A DNA stretch of 60,829 nucleotides from Porphyromonas bennonis DSM 23058 = JCM 16335 (GTDB taxonomy: Bacteria; Bacteroidota; Bacteroidia; Bacteroidales; Porphyromonadaceae): the NCBI RefSeq assembly GCF_000375645.1, contig NZ_AQWR01000006.1, forward strand, positions 1 to 60,829, written 5' to 3'. The notes under the pieces were generated by a model, which ran no database searches, had not been told where the DNA came from, and was given only the letters and a program-made list of their open reading frames with translations. A program made the position numbers and the translations under genes. Shown here piece after piece: positions 1 through 8,994 of this stretch; positions within the stretch are counted from its first letter, which is position 1; each line of letters starts with the position of its first letter.

Positions 1-80
1 AAAGAGTGGTGAACGAAGCACCCCGACAGGGGTGCCCGCTTTTTAGACCCGGGTCGAGGGGCGTAGCCCCGACGACCCGG
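1..80. repeat. 80-bp direct repeat, left copy (contig-end repeat)
   Basis: Bases 1-80 are identical, base for base, to 60750-60829. The segment contains a perfect 7-bp hairpin (GCACCCC, loop GACA, GGGGTGC) followed by CCGCTTTTT, and then a second stem (GGGTCG with CGACCC) enclosing GGGGC-GTA-GCCCC. The window carries only chromosomal housekeeping genes and no replication gene. I therefore read the repeat as a dispersed genomic repeat, or an assembler overlap, at which the contig ended. It is weak evidence for a 60-kb circle. Confidence 0.85.
19..45 (+). terminator. Rho-independent terminator-like hairpin in the left repeat
   Basis: The stem is GCACCCC/GGGGTGC with a GACA loop, followed by CCGCTTTTT. 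This is a textbook intrinsic terminator for transcription entering from the left. The same structure recurs in the right copy of the repeat near 60768-60794. Confidence 0.7.
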
Positions 81-310
81 GGGTCAGGCGTTGCTCGCGA
101 TCCCGCGACCCCGCTAGGGTGTCGCACTGATTGACTGACTGGTATGTGCGACACCATGGCGGGGTCGCTGAAGGCTATGCTCGGCGACCCACAAGGGGTC
201 GAGGGGGTAGGGAAGGGTCTTTGTACATCGGTCACCGCTTCGCGGATGACCGATGCCTATGGAGCGAGCACCCTTCGGGTGCCTCACGGATAAGCCCTCT
301 AGGTATATGA
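46..310. other. Non-coding region with serial stem-loops, possible structured RNA or repeat element
   Basis: No convincing gene lies here. Successive hairpins can be drawn. One is TCGCG/CGCGA at 95-108. A two-part stem pairs 107-114 with 159-166 and 118-126 with 147-155 around a 20-nt loop. CGACCC/GGGTCG lies near 185-201. A 9-bp stem pairs 226-234 with 247-255 and encloses CCGC-TTC-GCGG. GCACCC-TTC-GGGTGC lies at 268-282. I could not match the region to tmRNA, RNase P RNA, SRP RNA or a group II intron by their usual signature sequences. The contig ends inside this block, so it may be a multicopy element. Confidence 0.45.
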
Positions 311-375
311 TTACCCCAATGCTCAAATGCGTCACCCCTGTCCGAAAAACAGGACTAACGGGATATGACCTCAGA

Positions 376-457
376 CTTATGTCGGTATTAGTGATCACTA
401 TTACCGCTATTAGTGTCGACTAATACCGGTAATAGATGAGTCTAATACCGGTAAAAG
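376..457. repeat. 22-bp-pitch palindrome array A (4 units)
   Basis: Four 16-bp units start at 376, 398, 420 and 442, with 6-bp spacers. The third is the canonical CTAATACCGGTAATAG; the first is the most degenerate. Units 2 and 3 face each other and form a near-perfect 38-bp dyad. The array lies more than 300 bp beyond the 3' end of ispH. The rest of 458-764 shows no gene. A GGGGG...CCCCC stem near 605-624, followed by TTT on the minus strand, could end the ispH operon, but weakly. Confidence 0.9.
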
Positions 458-764
458 AAACGAGCGAACCCTACACGCTGATTCCCAAACCTGTAAGCAT
501 ACGTGACATAGGGTTCCCTTTTCTAAGATCGAGACTCCTCCTGCATAATGTGGTAGGCACTAATGCGCTGTACTGATCCGGGCAGTATATGAAGCTATTC
601 CAAAGGGGGAAATCTCGCTCCCCCATCAGTCTAACTCTTCAGAAGACCGTTGCGGTAAGAGAGACCTGGGCAATGGGTACGACGAAGTGACCTGACCGGG
701 GATGCCGATCAGGCTTTGCTTAGCAATTTGGATGAATAGGGGGATAGACCGACTACGGTCGGGA

Positions 765-1634
765 TCAGGGATTGAGCTCCCGCAGGCGGTCACGGACCTG
801 CTCCATCTGCCACATGGGGGTGGAGGTAGCGCCGGTGACGCCCACCGTCCGGACCTCTGGTGGGAGGGGGTCGGTGATCTCGGAGGGGTCGGAGATGAAG
901 TAGGTGTGGGGGTTGGCCTGCAGGGCGGTGTGGTAGAGCACCTTACCATTGCTGCTATTCTTGCCGGCGATGAAGTAGATCACGTCCTTGCTCTTGGCGA
1001 AGTCGGTGAGGTCCTTCATCCGATTGGCGACCTGACGGCAGATGGTGTCATGGCTCTCGAGAGGGACCCCGGGGGCGAGATGGTCGCTGATAAAGCCGAC
1101 GAGCTCCCGGTAAGCCTTGCCGTCCATGGTGGTCTGGCTGAAGAGGTAGACGGGACGACTGAGGTCGACCTTCTCCTCCACGTCGCTGATCGACTGGACG
1201 ACGATCGCATGCCCCTCGGTCTGACCGACGAGTCCATTCACCTCGGCATGCCCCAGCTTGCCGAAGATGACGATCTGCCCTCCCTCGCGGGAGGTTTTCT
1301 CATAAGTCTTGCGGATCTTGCGCTGGAGGGAGAGGACGACCGGGCAGGTGGCGTCGATGATCTCCAGCCCGCGGGCGCGTGCCTCGGCATAGACCTCGGG
1401 CGGTTCGCCGTGCGCCCGGAAGAGTACCCGCTTGTCCCTCATACGGCTGAGATCCTCGTAGCGGATCGGACGGAGTCCCTTCTCGGAGAGACGGGAGACC
1501 TCCTGACTATTGTGGACAATGTCGCCGAGGGAGTAGAGCGAGTGCCCACCCTCGAGCTCGGTCTCAGCCTTCTCGATCGCAGTGACAACGCCGAAGCAGA
1601 AGCCGGACTTGCTATTAATCTCAATGTCGATCAT
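765..1634 (-). CDS. ispH: 4-hydroxy-3-methylbut-2-enyl diphosphate reductase (IspH)
   Basis: This is the last enzyme of the MEP isoprenoid pathway, reducing HMBPP to IPP and DMAPP with a 4Fe-4S cluster. The protein has 289 residues. The three cluster cysteines are visible as C13 (FCFGV), C97 (DATCPVV) and C199 (DTICRQV). Conserved histidines are H41, H75 and H129, the catalytic glutamate is in GHAEV at E131, and a GATSTP motif is near the C-terminus. The start codon overlaps the cmk stop as ATGA, so the two are probably translationally coupled. It is the last gene of the minus-strand operon, and no clear terminator follows immediately. Confidence 0.95.
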   Translation of the reverse strand: MIDIEINSKSGFCFGVVTAIEKAETELEGGHSLYSLGDIVHNSQEVSRLSEKGLRPIRYEDLSRMRDKRVLFRAHGEPPEVYAEARARGLEIIDATCPVVLSLQRKIRKTYEKTSREGGQIVIFGKLGHAEVNGLVGQTEGHAIVVQSISDVEEKVDLSRPVYLFSQTTMDGKAYRELVGFISDHLAPGVPLESHDTICRQVANRMKDLTDFAKSKDVIYFIAGKNSSNGKVLYHTALQANPHTYFISDPSEITDPLPPEVRTVGVTGATSTPMWQMEQVRDRLRELNP

Positions 1635-2314
1635 AGGCGCTCCCTCACCCGCTCCTCGACCCAGGCCTGCTGCTGGTCGAGGGTCATATCGGAGTTGTCG
1701 AGGACAAGGGCGTCCTCAGCCTGCCGAAGGGGACTGACGGCGCGACCGGAGTCGATGCGGTCCCGCTCTCGGACGTTAGCGAGCACGGAGTCGAAGGTGA
1801 CCGACTCGCCCTTTGCCGTCAGCTCATCAAAGCGACGGCAGGCACGGACCTCCGGTCGTGCGGTGACGAAGATCTTGAGCTCCGCATCGGGGAGGATGGT
1901 GGTACCGACATCCCTTCCGTCCATCACGACCCCCTTCTCCTTCGCCATATCCTGCTGCTGCCTCGTGAGTGCGGCACGGACCTCCGGTATGGTAGCGATC
2001 GGGCTGACATGCTCCGAGACCTCCATGCCTCGGATCTCCCGCTCGACATCCTCGCCATTGAGGAGAAGGTGCTGACCATCGGGGTAGATGGCGAAGCGCA
2101 TCTCTATCCGGGGGAGGCGGCGGATGATCTCCTCGACCATCGGCTCCTCTCCACTGAAGAGTCCCTCACGGAGGGCATAGAGCGTGACGCCCCGGTACAT
2201 GGCGCCGGTATCTACGTAGGTGTAGCCGAGGGAGCGGGCGAGACGCTTCGCGATGGTGCTCTTGCCACAGGAGGAGTAGCCGTCGAGGGCGATATTGATC
2301 TTGCTGTCTGTCAT
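1631..2314 (-). CDS. cmk: Cytidylate kinase (Cmk)
   Basis: This enzyme phosphorylates CMP and dCMP to the diphosphates in the cytosol. The protein has 227 residues, the usual length. The P-loop GYSSCGKS is at residues 12-19, DTGAMYRG at 35-42, and the family motif DGRDVGT sits mid-protein. It overlaps ispH downstream (ATGA) and shares one base with the stop of the TPR gene upstream. The adjacency cmk-ispH is common in bacteria and supports both calls. Confidence 0.95.
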   Translation of the reverse strand: MTDSKINIALDGYSSCGKSTIAKRLARSLGYTYVDTGAMYRGVTLYALREGLFSGEEPMVEEIIRRLPRIEMRFAIYPDGQHLLLNGEDVEREIRGMEVSEHVSPIATIPEVRAALTRQQQDMAKEKGVVMDGRDVGTTILPDAELKIFVTARPEVRACRRFDELTAKGESVTFDSVLANVRERDRIDSGRAVSPLRQAEDALVLDNSDMTLDQQQAWVEERVRERL

Positions 2315-4386
2315 TACTGCATGCGCTTGATGATGTTGTAGGAGCCGAAGACGCCGAGAGCGCCGGCGCGGCTCATGTCCTCGTCCCCCTTCTCCTTATC
2401 CCCCGTGGCGTAGTAGGCAAGTCCGCGGGCAAAGAAGGCGTCACCAAATGAGGGATCCCTGATGATCAGATCGCTGAGGGTGGAGATCGCCTCGTGGTAC
2501 TGTCCCATACCATAGAAGGCATAGGCGAGGTTGTAGAGCGCGGGGAGGTAGCCGGGGACGAGGTCGAGGACCTTACGGAAGTCCTCTATGGAGGCGGTGT
2601 AGGCCGCTTTCCTGAGGAGGTAGTCCTTGGAGAGATCTGCCTTAGAGACGTCAACGCCGAGGTCGATCTGGGTGTGGCGGACGGCCTCCCTATTGATGAA
2701 GTCCTTGATGCGGGAGACACCGCGCTGGAGGTAGGCATCGGGCTGGTCGGGGTGCTCAGTGATCACCCGGTCGAGCGTCGACACCGCCGCCGCATGGTCA
2801 CTGACCATCACCTGATCCATAGCGAGAGCAAAGAGATCCTGCTGCCTCATCTGCGGGAAGGAGTCGATGCGGCTCATGTGGTAGTCAAACTGGAGCTGAT
2901 TGAGTACCGGGAGGTCATTGACCACATAGATCTTACGATCGGACGTCGGCAGACGAAGTTCGCCAGAGTAGTCCCGCTCTTTGCCGAGTCGGGGCTGAGC
3001 CTCCTCCTTCATATAGTAGGAGAGGGTAAAGAGCGGCATCGGCTCCACCGGCATGTCTCGATCCTGCACGCGACCACGGATGCCGCCCTCCTCCGCCTCG
3101 GCATAGAGCTCATTGTACCCCTTCTCTCGGCTGTTGTAGACGAGGAGACGGAACTTGCGGATGTTATCGTCCCGCTCGTCCCGAACCTGGCGGGCGCCTC
3201 CCTCGGCGTACATATTCTCCGCATCCTCCTTCAGCAGCTCGGACATCTCCTTCTGCTGCTGCTCCGCCTTGCGACGGGTAGCGGGATCGTACATCATCTT
3301 GCTGGCGAGGTAATTGTCCTTCTTTGCCTCAAGGGTCTGCCCCAGACCCATATTGGCTCTGGCGCGCTCGGCAAAGGCGGGGACAAAGGTTGGATAGCGG
3401 GTAATGATCTTGGTGAGGTCGGACTTGGCGAGAGTGTAGCTGCCGAGCTCATTGGCAACTAAAGCGCGATTGAAAATCGCAAAGTAATTGTCGGGCTGCA
3501 GCATGACCACTCTGCTGAAGTCGTCGAGTGCGCCATTGAGCTCCCCCACCTGCGTCCGGAGGAGAGCGCGATTGTAGCGGGCAATTAGGTTATTAGGGTC
3601 CAGCTCCACCGCCATCGTGTAGTCGCCCATCGCTCCGCGCATGTTATTTTGCTGGTATCGGATGAGCGCTCTATTGGTATAGAGTATCGGCTCATTCGCA
3701 TTGATGCGGATCGCCTTGTCGAGGTAGTCCTCCGCCTTGCGGTACTCGTGCCTGCTGTACGCGATATCCGCCATCGAGAGGTGGGCATTGGTCAGCGTGG
3801 GCGAGAGGGCGAGCGCTTTCTCAAAGAGCCCCTGAGCCGCTACGGTATCCCCCTGCTGCAGTCGGAGACCGCCATCGATCAGATAGCCATCCGCATAGTC
3901 GGGATGGAATCGATGGAGGTGGTCTAGGAGGCGACGGGCGGAGAGACTGTCCTTCATGGAGGTGTAGAGAACCGCGGCATTATGGAGCGCTCCCCGATTG
4001 TCGGGATTGTCGGCTAGCACCACCTTGTAGTCCTGAAGCGCCAGAGAGTCCTCGCCCAGCGTGTGACGGGTGAGGGCGCGGAGGTAATAGGCATCGTAGA
4101 TGAAGGGATTGCGTCCGATGCTCACGGAAGCATCCTGCTCGGCACCCCTCACATCCCCAAGGCTGTACTTCGCCACCGCACGCCAGTAGTAGGGGCGTGC
4201 CGAGGTGGAGTCGACCCGGATGGCGGTATTGAAGTACTGGATGGCGAGGACGTAGTCCTTGAAGAGGATCGCATTTTGCCCTATGGTCATCACCCGGGTC
4301 GGGTCGATCTGGGCGTGTGCGGGCAGGAGATGGCAGACCACCAGTAGGGCAGTCATCCAAAGTCGTAAGCGGATCCTCTCTCTCAT
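2314..4386 (-). CDS. Exported tetratricopeptide-repeat protein
   Basis: The protein has 690 residues with a signal peptide ending near AHA (about residue 25). At least eight TPR-like helical pairs with repeated patterns such as [13 protein letters not shown] and [13 protein letters not shown] span roughly residues 30-380. A less regular charged section follows at about 380-530, and more TPRs at about 540-690. TPRs are protein-interaction scaffolds, and the export signal suggests the periplasm or outer membrane. It sits 9 bp after def in a housekeeping operon. No specific function can be assigned. Confidence 0.8.
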   Translation of the reverse strand: MRERIRLRLWMTALLVVCHLLPAHAQIDPTRVMTIGQNAILFKDYVLAIQYFNTAIRVDSTSARPYYWRAVAKYSLGDVRGAEQDASVSIGRNPFIYDAYYLRALTRHTLGEDSLALQDYKVVLADNPDNRGALHNAAVLYTSMKDSLSARRLLDHLHRFHPDYADGYLIDGGLRLQQGDTVAAQGLFEKALALSPTLTNAHLSMADIAYSRHEYRKAEDYLDKAIRINANEPILYTNRALIRYQQNNMRGAMGDYTMAVELDPNNLIARYNRALLRTQVGELNGALDDFSRVVMLQPDNYFAIFNRALVANELGSYTLAKSDLTKIITRYPTFVPAFAERARANMGLGQTLEAKKDNYLASKMMYDPATRRKAEQQQKEMSELLKEDAENMYAEGGARQVRDERDDNIRKFRLLVYNSREKGYNELYAEAEEGGIRGRVQDRDMPVEPMPLFTLSYYMKEEAQPRLGKERDYSGELRLPTSDRKIYVVNDLPVLNQLQFDYHMSRIDSFPQMRQQDLFALAMDQVMVSDHAAAVSTLDRVITEHPDQPDAYLQRGVSRIKDFINREAVRHTQIDLGVDVSKADLSKDYLLRKAAYTASIEDFRKVLDLVPGYLPALYNLAYAFYGMGQYHEAISTLSDLIIRDPSFGDAFFARGLAYYATGDKEKGDEDMSRAGALGVFGSYNIIKRMQ

Positions 4387-4395
4387 CCCGGATAG

Positions 4396-4953
4396 TTATC
4401 GGCTGTTGGTGATGATCTTGTAGTCCGCCCGGACATTGCCGCGGGACATCTTCTTGAGCTTACTGCGGATCATGGCCTTGCGCATTGCGGGGACCTTGTC
4501 CGTAAAGAGAATCCCGCGGGTGTGGTCAAACTCGTGCTGGAAGACCCGAGCGCTGAAGCCTCGGAAGGTCTCCTCGTGCCACTCGAAGCTCTCATCCTGG
4601 TACTTCACCCGCACCATCGTCGGTCGACTCACCGGCTCGCTGAGACCGGGAAGGCTGAGACATCCCTCATCCAAGGTCACCTCCTCTGTGCCATACTCCA
4701 ACACCTCCGCATTGATAAAGGTGTGCTTCATATCCGCCGTCTCGGGATAGGCGTCCTTGAGGGGCGATGCATCGATGACAAAGAGCTGCAATGCCTTGCC
4801 CACCTGCGGGGCGGCCAGCCCAATCCCATCGGAGGCGTACATGGTGTCGTACATATCGGCAATCAGTTTCTGGAGACCCGGCAGGTCAGGAGTCACCTCC
4901 TTGGTCGGTTCTCTCAGTATGTCGGTGCCGTAGACGTATATAGGTAGTTCCAT
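4396..4953 (-). CDS. def: Peptide deformylase
   Basis: This metalloenzyme removes the N-formyl group from nascent proteins. All three family motifs are present in the 185-residue protein: GIGLAAPQ at 43-50, EGCLS at 96-100 with metal ligand C98, and QHEFDH at 139-144 with ligands H140 and H144 and catalytic E141. It lies between ruvX and the TPR gene in the minus-strand operon. Confidence 0.96.
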   Translation of the reverse strand: MELPIYVYGTDILREPTKEVTPDLPGLQKLIADMYDTMYASDGIGLAAPQVGKALQLFVIDASPLKDAYPETADMKHTFINAEVLEYGTEEVTLDEGCLSLPGLSEPVSRPTMVRVKYQDESFEWHEETFRGFSARVFQHEFDHTRGILFTDKVPAMRKAMIRSKLKKMSRGNVRADYKIITNSR

Positions 4954-4973
4954 TGCTTACATTCTATTCATTA

Positions 4974-5417
4974 TTATATCTCTCCCCGCTCCTGCATCTC
5001 ACGATAGGTCCTGCTCTCGAGGAAGTCCCGCAGGATGATCACGGCGCTGATCTCGTCGACCAGCCCTTTCTCCCGCCTCTTCATCCGCCCCATTCCGCTC
5101 TCGAGGAGGGTCCGATTGGCGATCACTGAAGTGAAGCGCTCGTCATACCTTATGATGGGCATGGTAGGCAAAAGTTTACGCAGCCTATTGATCAACGGGG
5201 TAATGTACTTCTCACTCTCCGAGGGCGTATTGTCCGCCTGCTTAGGTAGCCCGATGATGATCGCATCCACCTCCTCCTTTTCACAGTATTTCCGTACTCG
5301 GTCAGGGATCTCGCCCGTGGAGGCATAGCCCATGCCGTCGGGGATGATCCTCAGGGGATCTGTCACCGCCATACCGGTTCGCTTGCGCCCTACATCCAGC
5401 CCTAAGAGACGTCCCAT
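4974..5417 (-). CDS. ruvX: Putative pre-16S rRNA nuclease / Holliday junction resolvase-like (RuvX, YqgF)
   Basis: This 147-residue RNase H-fold protein has the family features GLDVG with D8, YDERFTS around 91-97, and a late acidic D121 in VDEISAVIIL. In E. coli the family processes the 5' end of 16S rRNA; older annotation calls it a Holliday junction resolvase. Its start overlaps the folK stop by 16 bp, indicating co-translation. Confidence 0.92.
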   Translation of the reverse strand: MGRLLGLDVGRKRTGMAVTDPLRIIPDGMGYASTGEIPDRVRKYCEKEEVDAIIIGLPKQADNTPSESEKYITPLINRLRKLLPTMPIIRYDERFTSVIANRTLLESGMGRMKRREKGLVDEISAVIILRDFLESRTYREMQERGEI

Positions 5418-5869
5418 AGCAGCTCTCGGATGGTCTTACCGGTGACCGGGTCGATCACGTCAGGCGCTATCTCAGCCAGAGGCTTGAGGACGAAGAGTCG
5501 CTCCCGCATACGAGGATGAGGGATCTCCAGCCACTCGTCGTGGTAGACCAGGTCATCGATCATCAGTATATCAACATCGCAGGTCCGGTCGAAGTGGATC
5601 CCGCCGACGCTCTTCCGCTCACGCCCCAGCTCCCGCTCGATCTCGCGCGTCACCGTCAGGAGGGCACGAGGGGCAAGCGAAGTACGGACAGCGAGCACTT
5701 GATTGAGGAACTTATGCTCACTCTCAAAGCCCACCGGCTCCGTCTCCATAGGAGAAGAGACGGCGAGGACGTCCCCTACCCGCTCACCGATCAGCCGCGC
5801 GGCCTCGGAGAGGTAGTGGGTGCGATCCCCCAAGTTGCTCCCAAGAGCGATATAAGCGGTGCGCTCCAT
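5402..5869 (-). CDS. folK: 2-amino-4-hydroxy-6-hydroxymethyldihydropteridine diphosphokinase (HPPK)
   Basis: This folate-pathway enzyme transfers pyrophosphate from ATP to the pterin alcohol. The 155-residue protein starts with AYIALGSNLGDR, has ETEPVG and FLNQV in the middle, and the signature DRTCDVDILMIDD followed by IPHPRMRERLFVLKPL. It is a single-domain HPPK, not fused to FolB or FolP. It overlaps ruvX and lies 5 bp from queA. Confidence 0.95.
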   Translation of the reverse strand: MERTAYIALGSNLGDRTHYLSEAARLIGERVGDVLAVSSPMETEPVGFESEHKFLNQVLAVRTSLAPRALLTVTREIERELGRERKSVGGIHFDRTCDVDILMIDDLVYHDEWLEIPHPRMRERLFVLKPLAEIAPDVIDPVTGKTIRELLWDVS

Positions 5870-5874
5870 AGGTG

Positions 5875-6924
5875 TCAGATGATGAGCATAGCATCACCGT
5901 AGCATCCAAAGCGGTACTCCTCCTTGATCGCCACCTTGTACGCATTCATCATATGATCGTACCCACCAAAGGCCACCGCCGTGAGCAGCGTAGAGGAGTA
6001 TGGCATATGGAAACCGGTCACCATACTATTGGCGATGCCAAAGGTGTACTCTGGGTAGATAAACTTCCCCGTCCAGCCTCCATAGGGCTTGATAAAGCCA
6101 TCGGTGCTGAGCGCAGTCTCCAGTGCCTTCATCGTCGAGGTACCTACGCCACATATCTTATGCCCTCCCACTCGCGCCTTATTGACCACGTCGCAGCACT
6201 CCTGAGTGATAGAGATCTGCTCGGATCCCATCTTGTACTTCGCCAGGTCGTCCACGTCGATCTCGTCGTACATCACACGGCTGGTGCTCAGTTCGAGCTT
6301 GGCGAAGTGGACATCCTTCAGGTCGAGGCGCTTCATCAGCTCGCGGCTAAAGTGAAACCCTGCCGACGGTCCCACGACAGCTCCCTCCGCCTCTGCGTAA
6401 ATGGTCTGGTACCGCTCAGCATCCTCCGGTGTCGGCTCACGCTTGATATAGTCGGGCAGAGGCGTCATGCCGAGGTCCTTCAGATCCTGGATGAAGTGGT
6501 CATGATCTCCGTCGTAGAGGAAGCGAAGGGTGCGGCCCCGAGAGGTGGTATTATCGATCACCTCAGCGACCAGTCGCTCATCGTCACCAAAGAAAAGCTT
6601 ATTCCCGATCCGGATCTTGCGAGCCGGATCCACGAGGACATCCCAGAGATAGTTCTCAGCCTTCAGCTCGCGCATCAGGAATACCTCGATGCGGGCATTC
6701 GTCTTCTCCTTATGACCCACGAGGTGGGCAGGGAAGACCTTCGCATTATTGAGGACAATCACGTCGTCCTCTGAGAAGTACTCGATCAGATCCTTAAACT
6801 GTCTATGCTCGATCTCCCCACTCTTGCGGTGGAGCACCATCATCCGAGACTCATCACGAAAGTCTGTCGGATGCTGAGCAATCAGTTTCTTGGGCAGCTT
6901 GAAGCCAAATTGTGACAACTTCAT
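5875..6924 (-). CDS. queA: S-adenosylmethionine:tRNA ribosyltransferase-isomerase (QueA)
   Basis: The protein builds the cyclopentane ring of epoxyqueuosine on tRNA wobble position 34, using SAM as the ribosyl donor. It has 349 residues and opens with the family pattern LIAQHP and DESRMMVLHR. VIVLNNAKVFPAHLVGHK follows, then GPSAGFHFS, and the C-terminal SSTLLTAVAFGG. It lies between truB and folK; tRNA-modification genes sit together in this operon. Confidence 0.95.
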   Translation of the reverse strand: MKLSQFGFKLPKKLIAQHPTDFRDESRMMVLHRKSGEIEHRQFKDLIEYFSEDDVIVLNNAKVFPAHLVGHKEKTNARIEVFLMRELKAENYLWDVLVDPARKIRIGNKLFFGDDERLVAEVIDNTTSRGRTLRFLYDGDHDHFIQDLKDLGMTPLPDYIKREPTPEDAERYQTIYAEAEGAVVGPSAGFHFSRELMKRLDLKDVHFAKLELSTSRVMYDEIDVDDLAKYKMGSEQISITQECCDVVNKARVGGHKICGVGTSTMKALETALSTDGFIKPYGGWTGKFIYPEYTFGIANSMVTGFHMPYSSTLLTAVAFGGYDHMMNAYKVAIKEEYRFGCYGDAMLII

Positions 6925-6948
6925 ATATCAGTGTCTCTAAAATTGATT

Positions 6949-7800
6949 TTATCTATTCTCCCCCTCAGCAGCAATACGATCCCGCCACGCCCTCAGGTCG
7001 GTCTGGTGGACGGAGGCGTAGACATCCAGCGTCTGCCGGATAAATGACTCAAAGTCCTCCGGACGGATGCAATCCTCCACGCTTCGGTCGCCGACCCGAG
7101 TCCGACGCAGTCGCGTGAGATGAGCCCCACAGCCGAGCTGCTCGCCCAGGTCACGAGCCAGCGCGCGGATGAAGATCCCCTTGCCCCCCGTTACCCGTAC
7201 CCGTGCCAGCGGCGCCTCGTAGCTCAGCAGCTCGATCCGATCAAAGCGGACCCGCTTAGCCGGCAGCTCCACCTCATCCCCCCGGCGCGCAATCATATAG
7301 GCACGCTCGCCGCCTATCTTCGCAGCGGAGTAGGCAGGCGGCACTTGGTCGATCTCCCCCTCGTACGAGCGCAGAGCTGTACGTATCTCCTCCTCTGTGA
7401 GGTGATCGTAGGGGAAAAAGGCGTCTATGGAGTGCTCCAAGTCAAAGCTCGGCGTGGTGGCGCCCAGTCTTATCGTCGCCTCGTAGCACTTGTCGTGATC
7501 CTGCAGCTCCTCAATGCGCTTGGTGAAGCGCCCGGTACAGAGCACTACCACACCTGTGGCCAGAGGATCAAGTGTACCGGCATGTCCGACCTTGAGCCGC
7601 TTCAGATTGAGCTCCGTGCAGGCGAGTCGACGAAAGAGATTGACCAAGTCAAAGCTGGTCCAGCCGAGCGGCTTATCTACAGAGATGATCATCCCGTCGC
7701 TGAAGGGATTAGGCGGTGCGACACGCCTGCGTCCCCGCTCAGCGCCTATCTGATAGACCGCTCGAGTCAGTCGCTCCTCTCTACCGTCCATAACCCTCAC
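6949..7800 (-). CDS. truB: tRNA pseudouridine-55 synthase (TruB)
   Basis: This enzyme makes pseudouridine 55 in the T loop of tRNAs. The signature KPLGWTSFD is at 43-51 and the catalytic block GHAGTLDPLATG at 72-83, with catalytic D78. The 283-residue reading has about 35 residues before the usual start of homology. ATG codons at 7800 and 7791 are both possible. The 7800 start abuts uppP. Confidence 0.94.
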   Translation of the reverse strand: MRVMDGREERLTRAVYQIGAERGRRRVAPPNPFSDGMIISVDKPLGWTSFDLVNLFRRLACTELNLKRLKVGHAGTLDPLATGVVVLCTGRFTKRIEELQDHDKCYEATIRLGATTPSFDLEHSIDAFFPYDHLTEEEIRTALRSYEGEIDQVPPAYSAAKIGGERAYMIARRGDEVELPAKRVRFDRIELLSYEAPLARVRVTGGKGIFIRALARDLGEQLGCGAHLTRLRRTRVGDRSVEDCIRPEDFESFIRQTLDVYASVHQTDLRAWRDRIAAEGENR

Positions 7801-8658
7801 TTAGAAAACAGCAAGATCCATGCCCAAGCCCAGCATCGTCAGGATGACACCCGCGACGACGATGCGATACCAACCAAAAGAGGCAAAGGTGTGCTTCTGC
7901 ACAAAGGTGATGAAGAAACGGATCGCAGCCAATGCCACGACGAAAGAGATCACATTACCCACCACTAATAGGCCCATATGATCGGAGAGTACCGACAGCT
8001 CGCCGGACTTCCAGAACTTCAGCACCTCGTAGCAGGTGGCACCCAGCATCGTTGGCACAGCGAGAAAGAAGCTAAACTCAGCTGCCCGCTTCCGATCCAT
8101 CCCCGCCACCATACCACCGACAATCGTACTCATAGAGCGAGACATCCCCGGCATAAACATAGCGATGGTCTGGAAGAGACCGACGACAAAGGCATTCTTG
8201 TAAGTAATCTCCCGCCCGTGGCTTCCCTTATGGAGCCACTTGTCGATGAAGAGCATCACCACACCTCCAATGAGGAGATTGACTGCGATGATCCACACCG
8301 AGCCGAGAGCATGATCCACCCAGTCGCCGAAGAGCAAACCCAGCACGACTGCCGGCAAGAGGCCGATCAGGAGAGCTATGTAGAAGCGGAAGCGGCTCAC
8401 GTTTCGCTTCCACGTCGGCACATCAGGGTGATCCATCTCCGGTGCCACCCTGAAGTCGAAGAAACGCTTCCAGTAGAGCACCACCACGGAGAGGATGGCT
8501 CCGAACTGGATCATGACGGTGAAGGCCTTCACGAAAGGCGTACTCTCGATCCCCATCAGGGACTGAGCGATCACTAAGTGACCGGTACTGGAGACCGGCA
8601 GAAACTCTGTCAGACCCTCGACGATGGCGAGGATAATGGCTTGGACAACTGTCATCAC
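7801..8658 (-). CDS. uppP: Undecaprenyl-diphosphate phosphatase (UppP/BacA)
   Basis: This integral membrane enzyme recycles undecaprenyl diphosphate to the monophosphate for peptidoglycan and glycan synthesis. In the 285-residue protein the first catalytic motif, EGLTEFLPVSSTGH, is at 14-27 and the second, PGMSRSMSTIVGGM, is mid-protein. Several long hydrophobic segments are clear. It overlaps the DUF3098 gene by 4 bp (ATGA) and abuts truB. Confidence 0.95.
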   Translation of the reverse strand: MMTVVQAIILAIVEGLTEFLPVSSTGHLVIAQSLMGIESTPFVKAFTVMIQFGAILSVVVLYWKRFFDFRVAPEMDHPDVPTWKRNVSRFRFYIALLIGLLPAVVLGLLFGDWVDHALGSVWIIAVNLLIGGVVMLFIDKWLHKGSHGREITYKNAFVVGLFQTIAMFMPGMSRSMSTIVGGMVAGMDRKRAAEFSFFLAVPTMLGATCYEVLKFWKSGELSVLSDHMGLLVVGNVISFVVALAAIRFFITFVQKHTFASFGWYRIVVAGVILTMLGLGMDLAVF

Positions 8659-8969
8659 TCAGTAGGCTTGGTGGTGTCGTCAGAGGGAGTCTCCTCGACG
8701 GAGTCGCTCCCCTTATAGTCGCTTCGTTTCCGCCATAGGATCGCCACGGCGATGCCGGCATATCCCAGCATACAGACCAGCGGAGCCACGCGGATGCGTA
8801 GGGGACTGAAGACCTCAGGATTAAAAGTGACCCCATCCGTGGAGGCACCTCCGCTCATCAGCAGGTACCCGATGATCAGGAGAAGGAGTGAGCCGAGGAG
8901 GATCAGGAGATTGACTCTCCCGAAGCCGTAGGTCTCAAAGTTCGTTTTCTTACCCTTATCTTTACTCAT
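8655..8969 (-). CDS. DUF3098 family small membrane protein
   Basis: The 104-residue protein matches the DUF3098 pattern of Bacteroidota: a charged N-terminus, NFETYGFGRVNL, a hydrophobic helix LLILLGSLLLLIIGYLLMSG, a polar loop with FSPLRIRVAPLV, and a second helix. The ATG at 8969 (MSKDKGKK) is preferred to an upstream ATG at 9020, which would overlap ftsX and add unrelated sequence. Placement between ftsX and uppP is the usual Bacteroidota arrangement and suggests a cell-wall or division link, but the function is unknown. Confidence 0.85.
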   Translation of the reverse strand: MSKDKGKKTNFETYGFGRVNLLILLGSLLLLIIGYLLMSGGASTDGVTFNPEVFSPLRIRVAPLVCMLGYAGIAVAILWRKRSDYKGSDSVEETPSDDTTKPTE

Positions 8970-8994
8970 AGCTTTATGTCTTGATGGCCCGCTC

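Noticed and set aside
114-398. 94-codon minus-strand frame in the left non-coding block
   Set aside because: It runs through several perfect hairpins and into array A, and its composition is not protein-like.
748-761. CCGAC/GTCGG hairpin just after ispH as the operon terminator
   Set aside because: The stem is only 5 bp and no T-run follows on the minus strand.
626-949. 107-codon minus-strand frame overlapping the ispH end
   Set aside because: It is low-complexity Pro/Ser/Arg-rich and mostly overlaps ispH in another frame.
702-2075. 457-codon plus-strand open frame over ispH and cmk
   Set aside because: It is the shadow of two well-identified genes in GC-rich DNA; its translation shows no family features and it has no ribosome-binding context.
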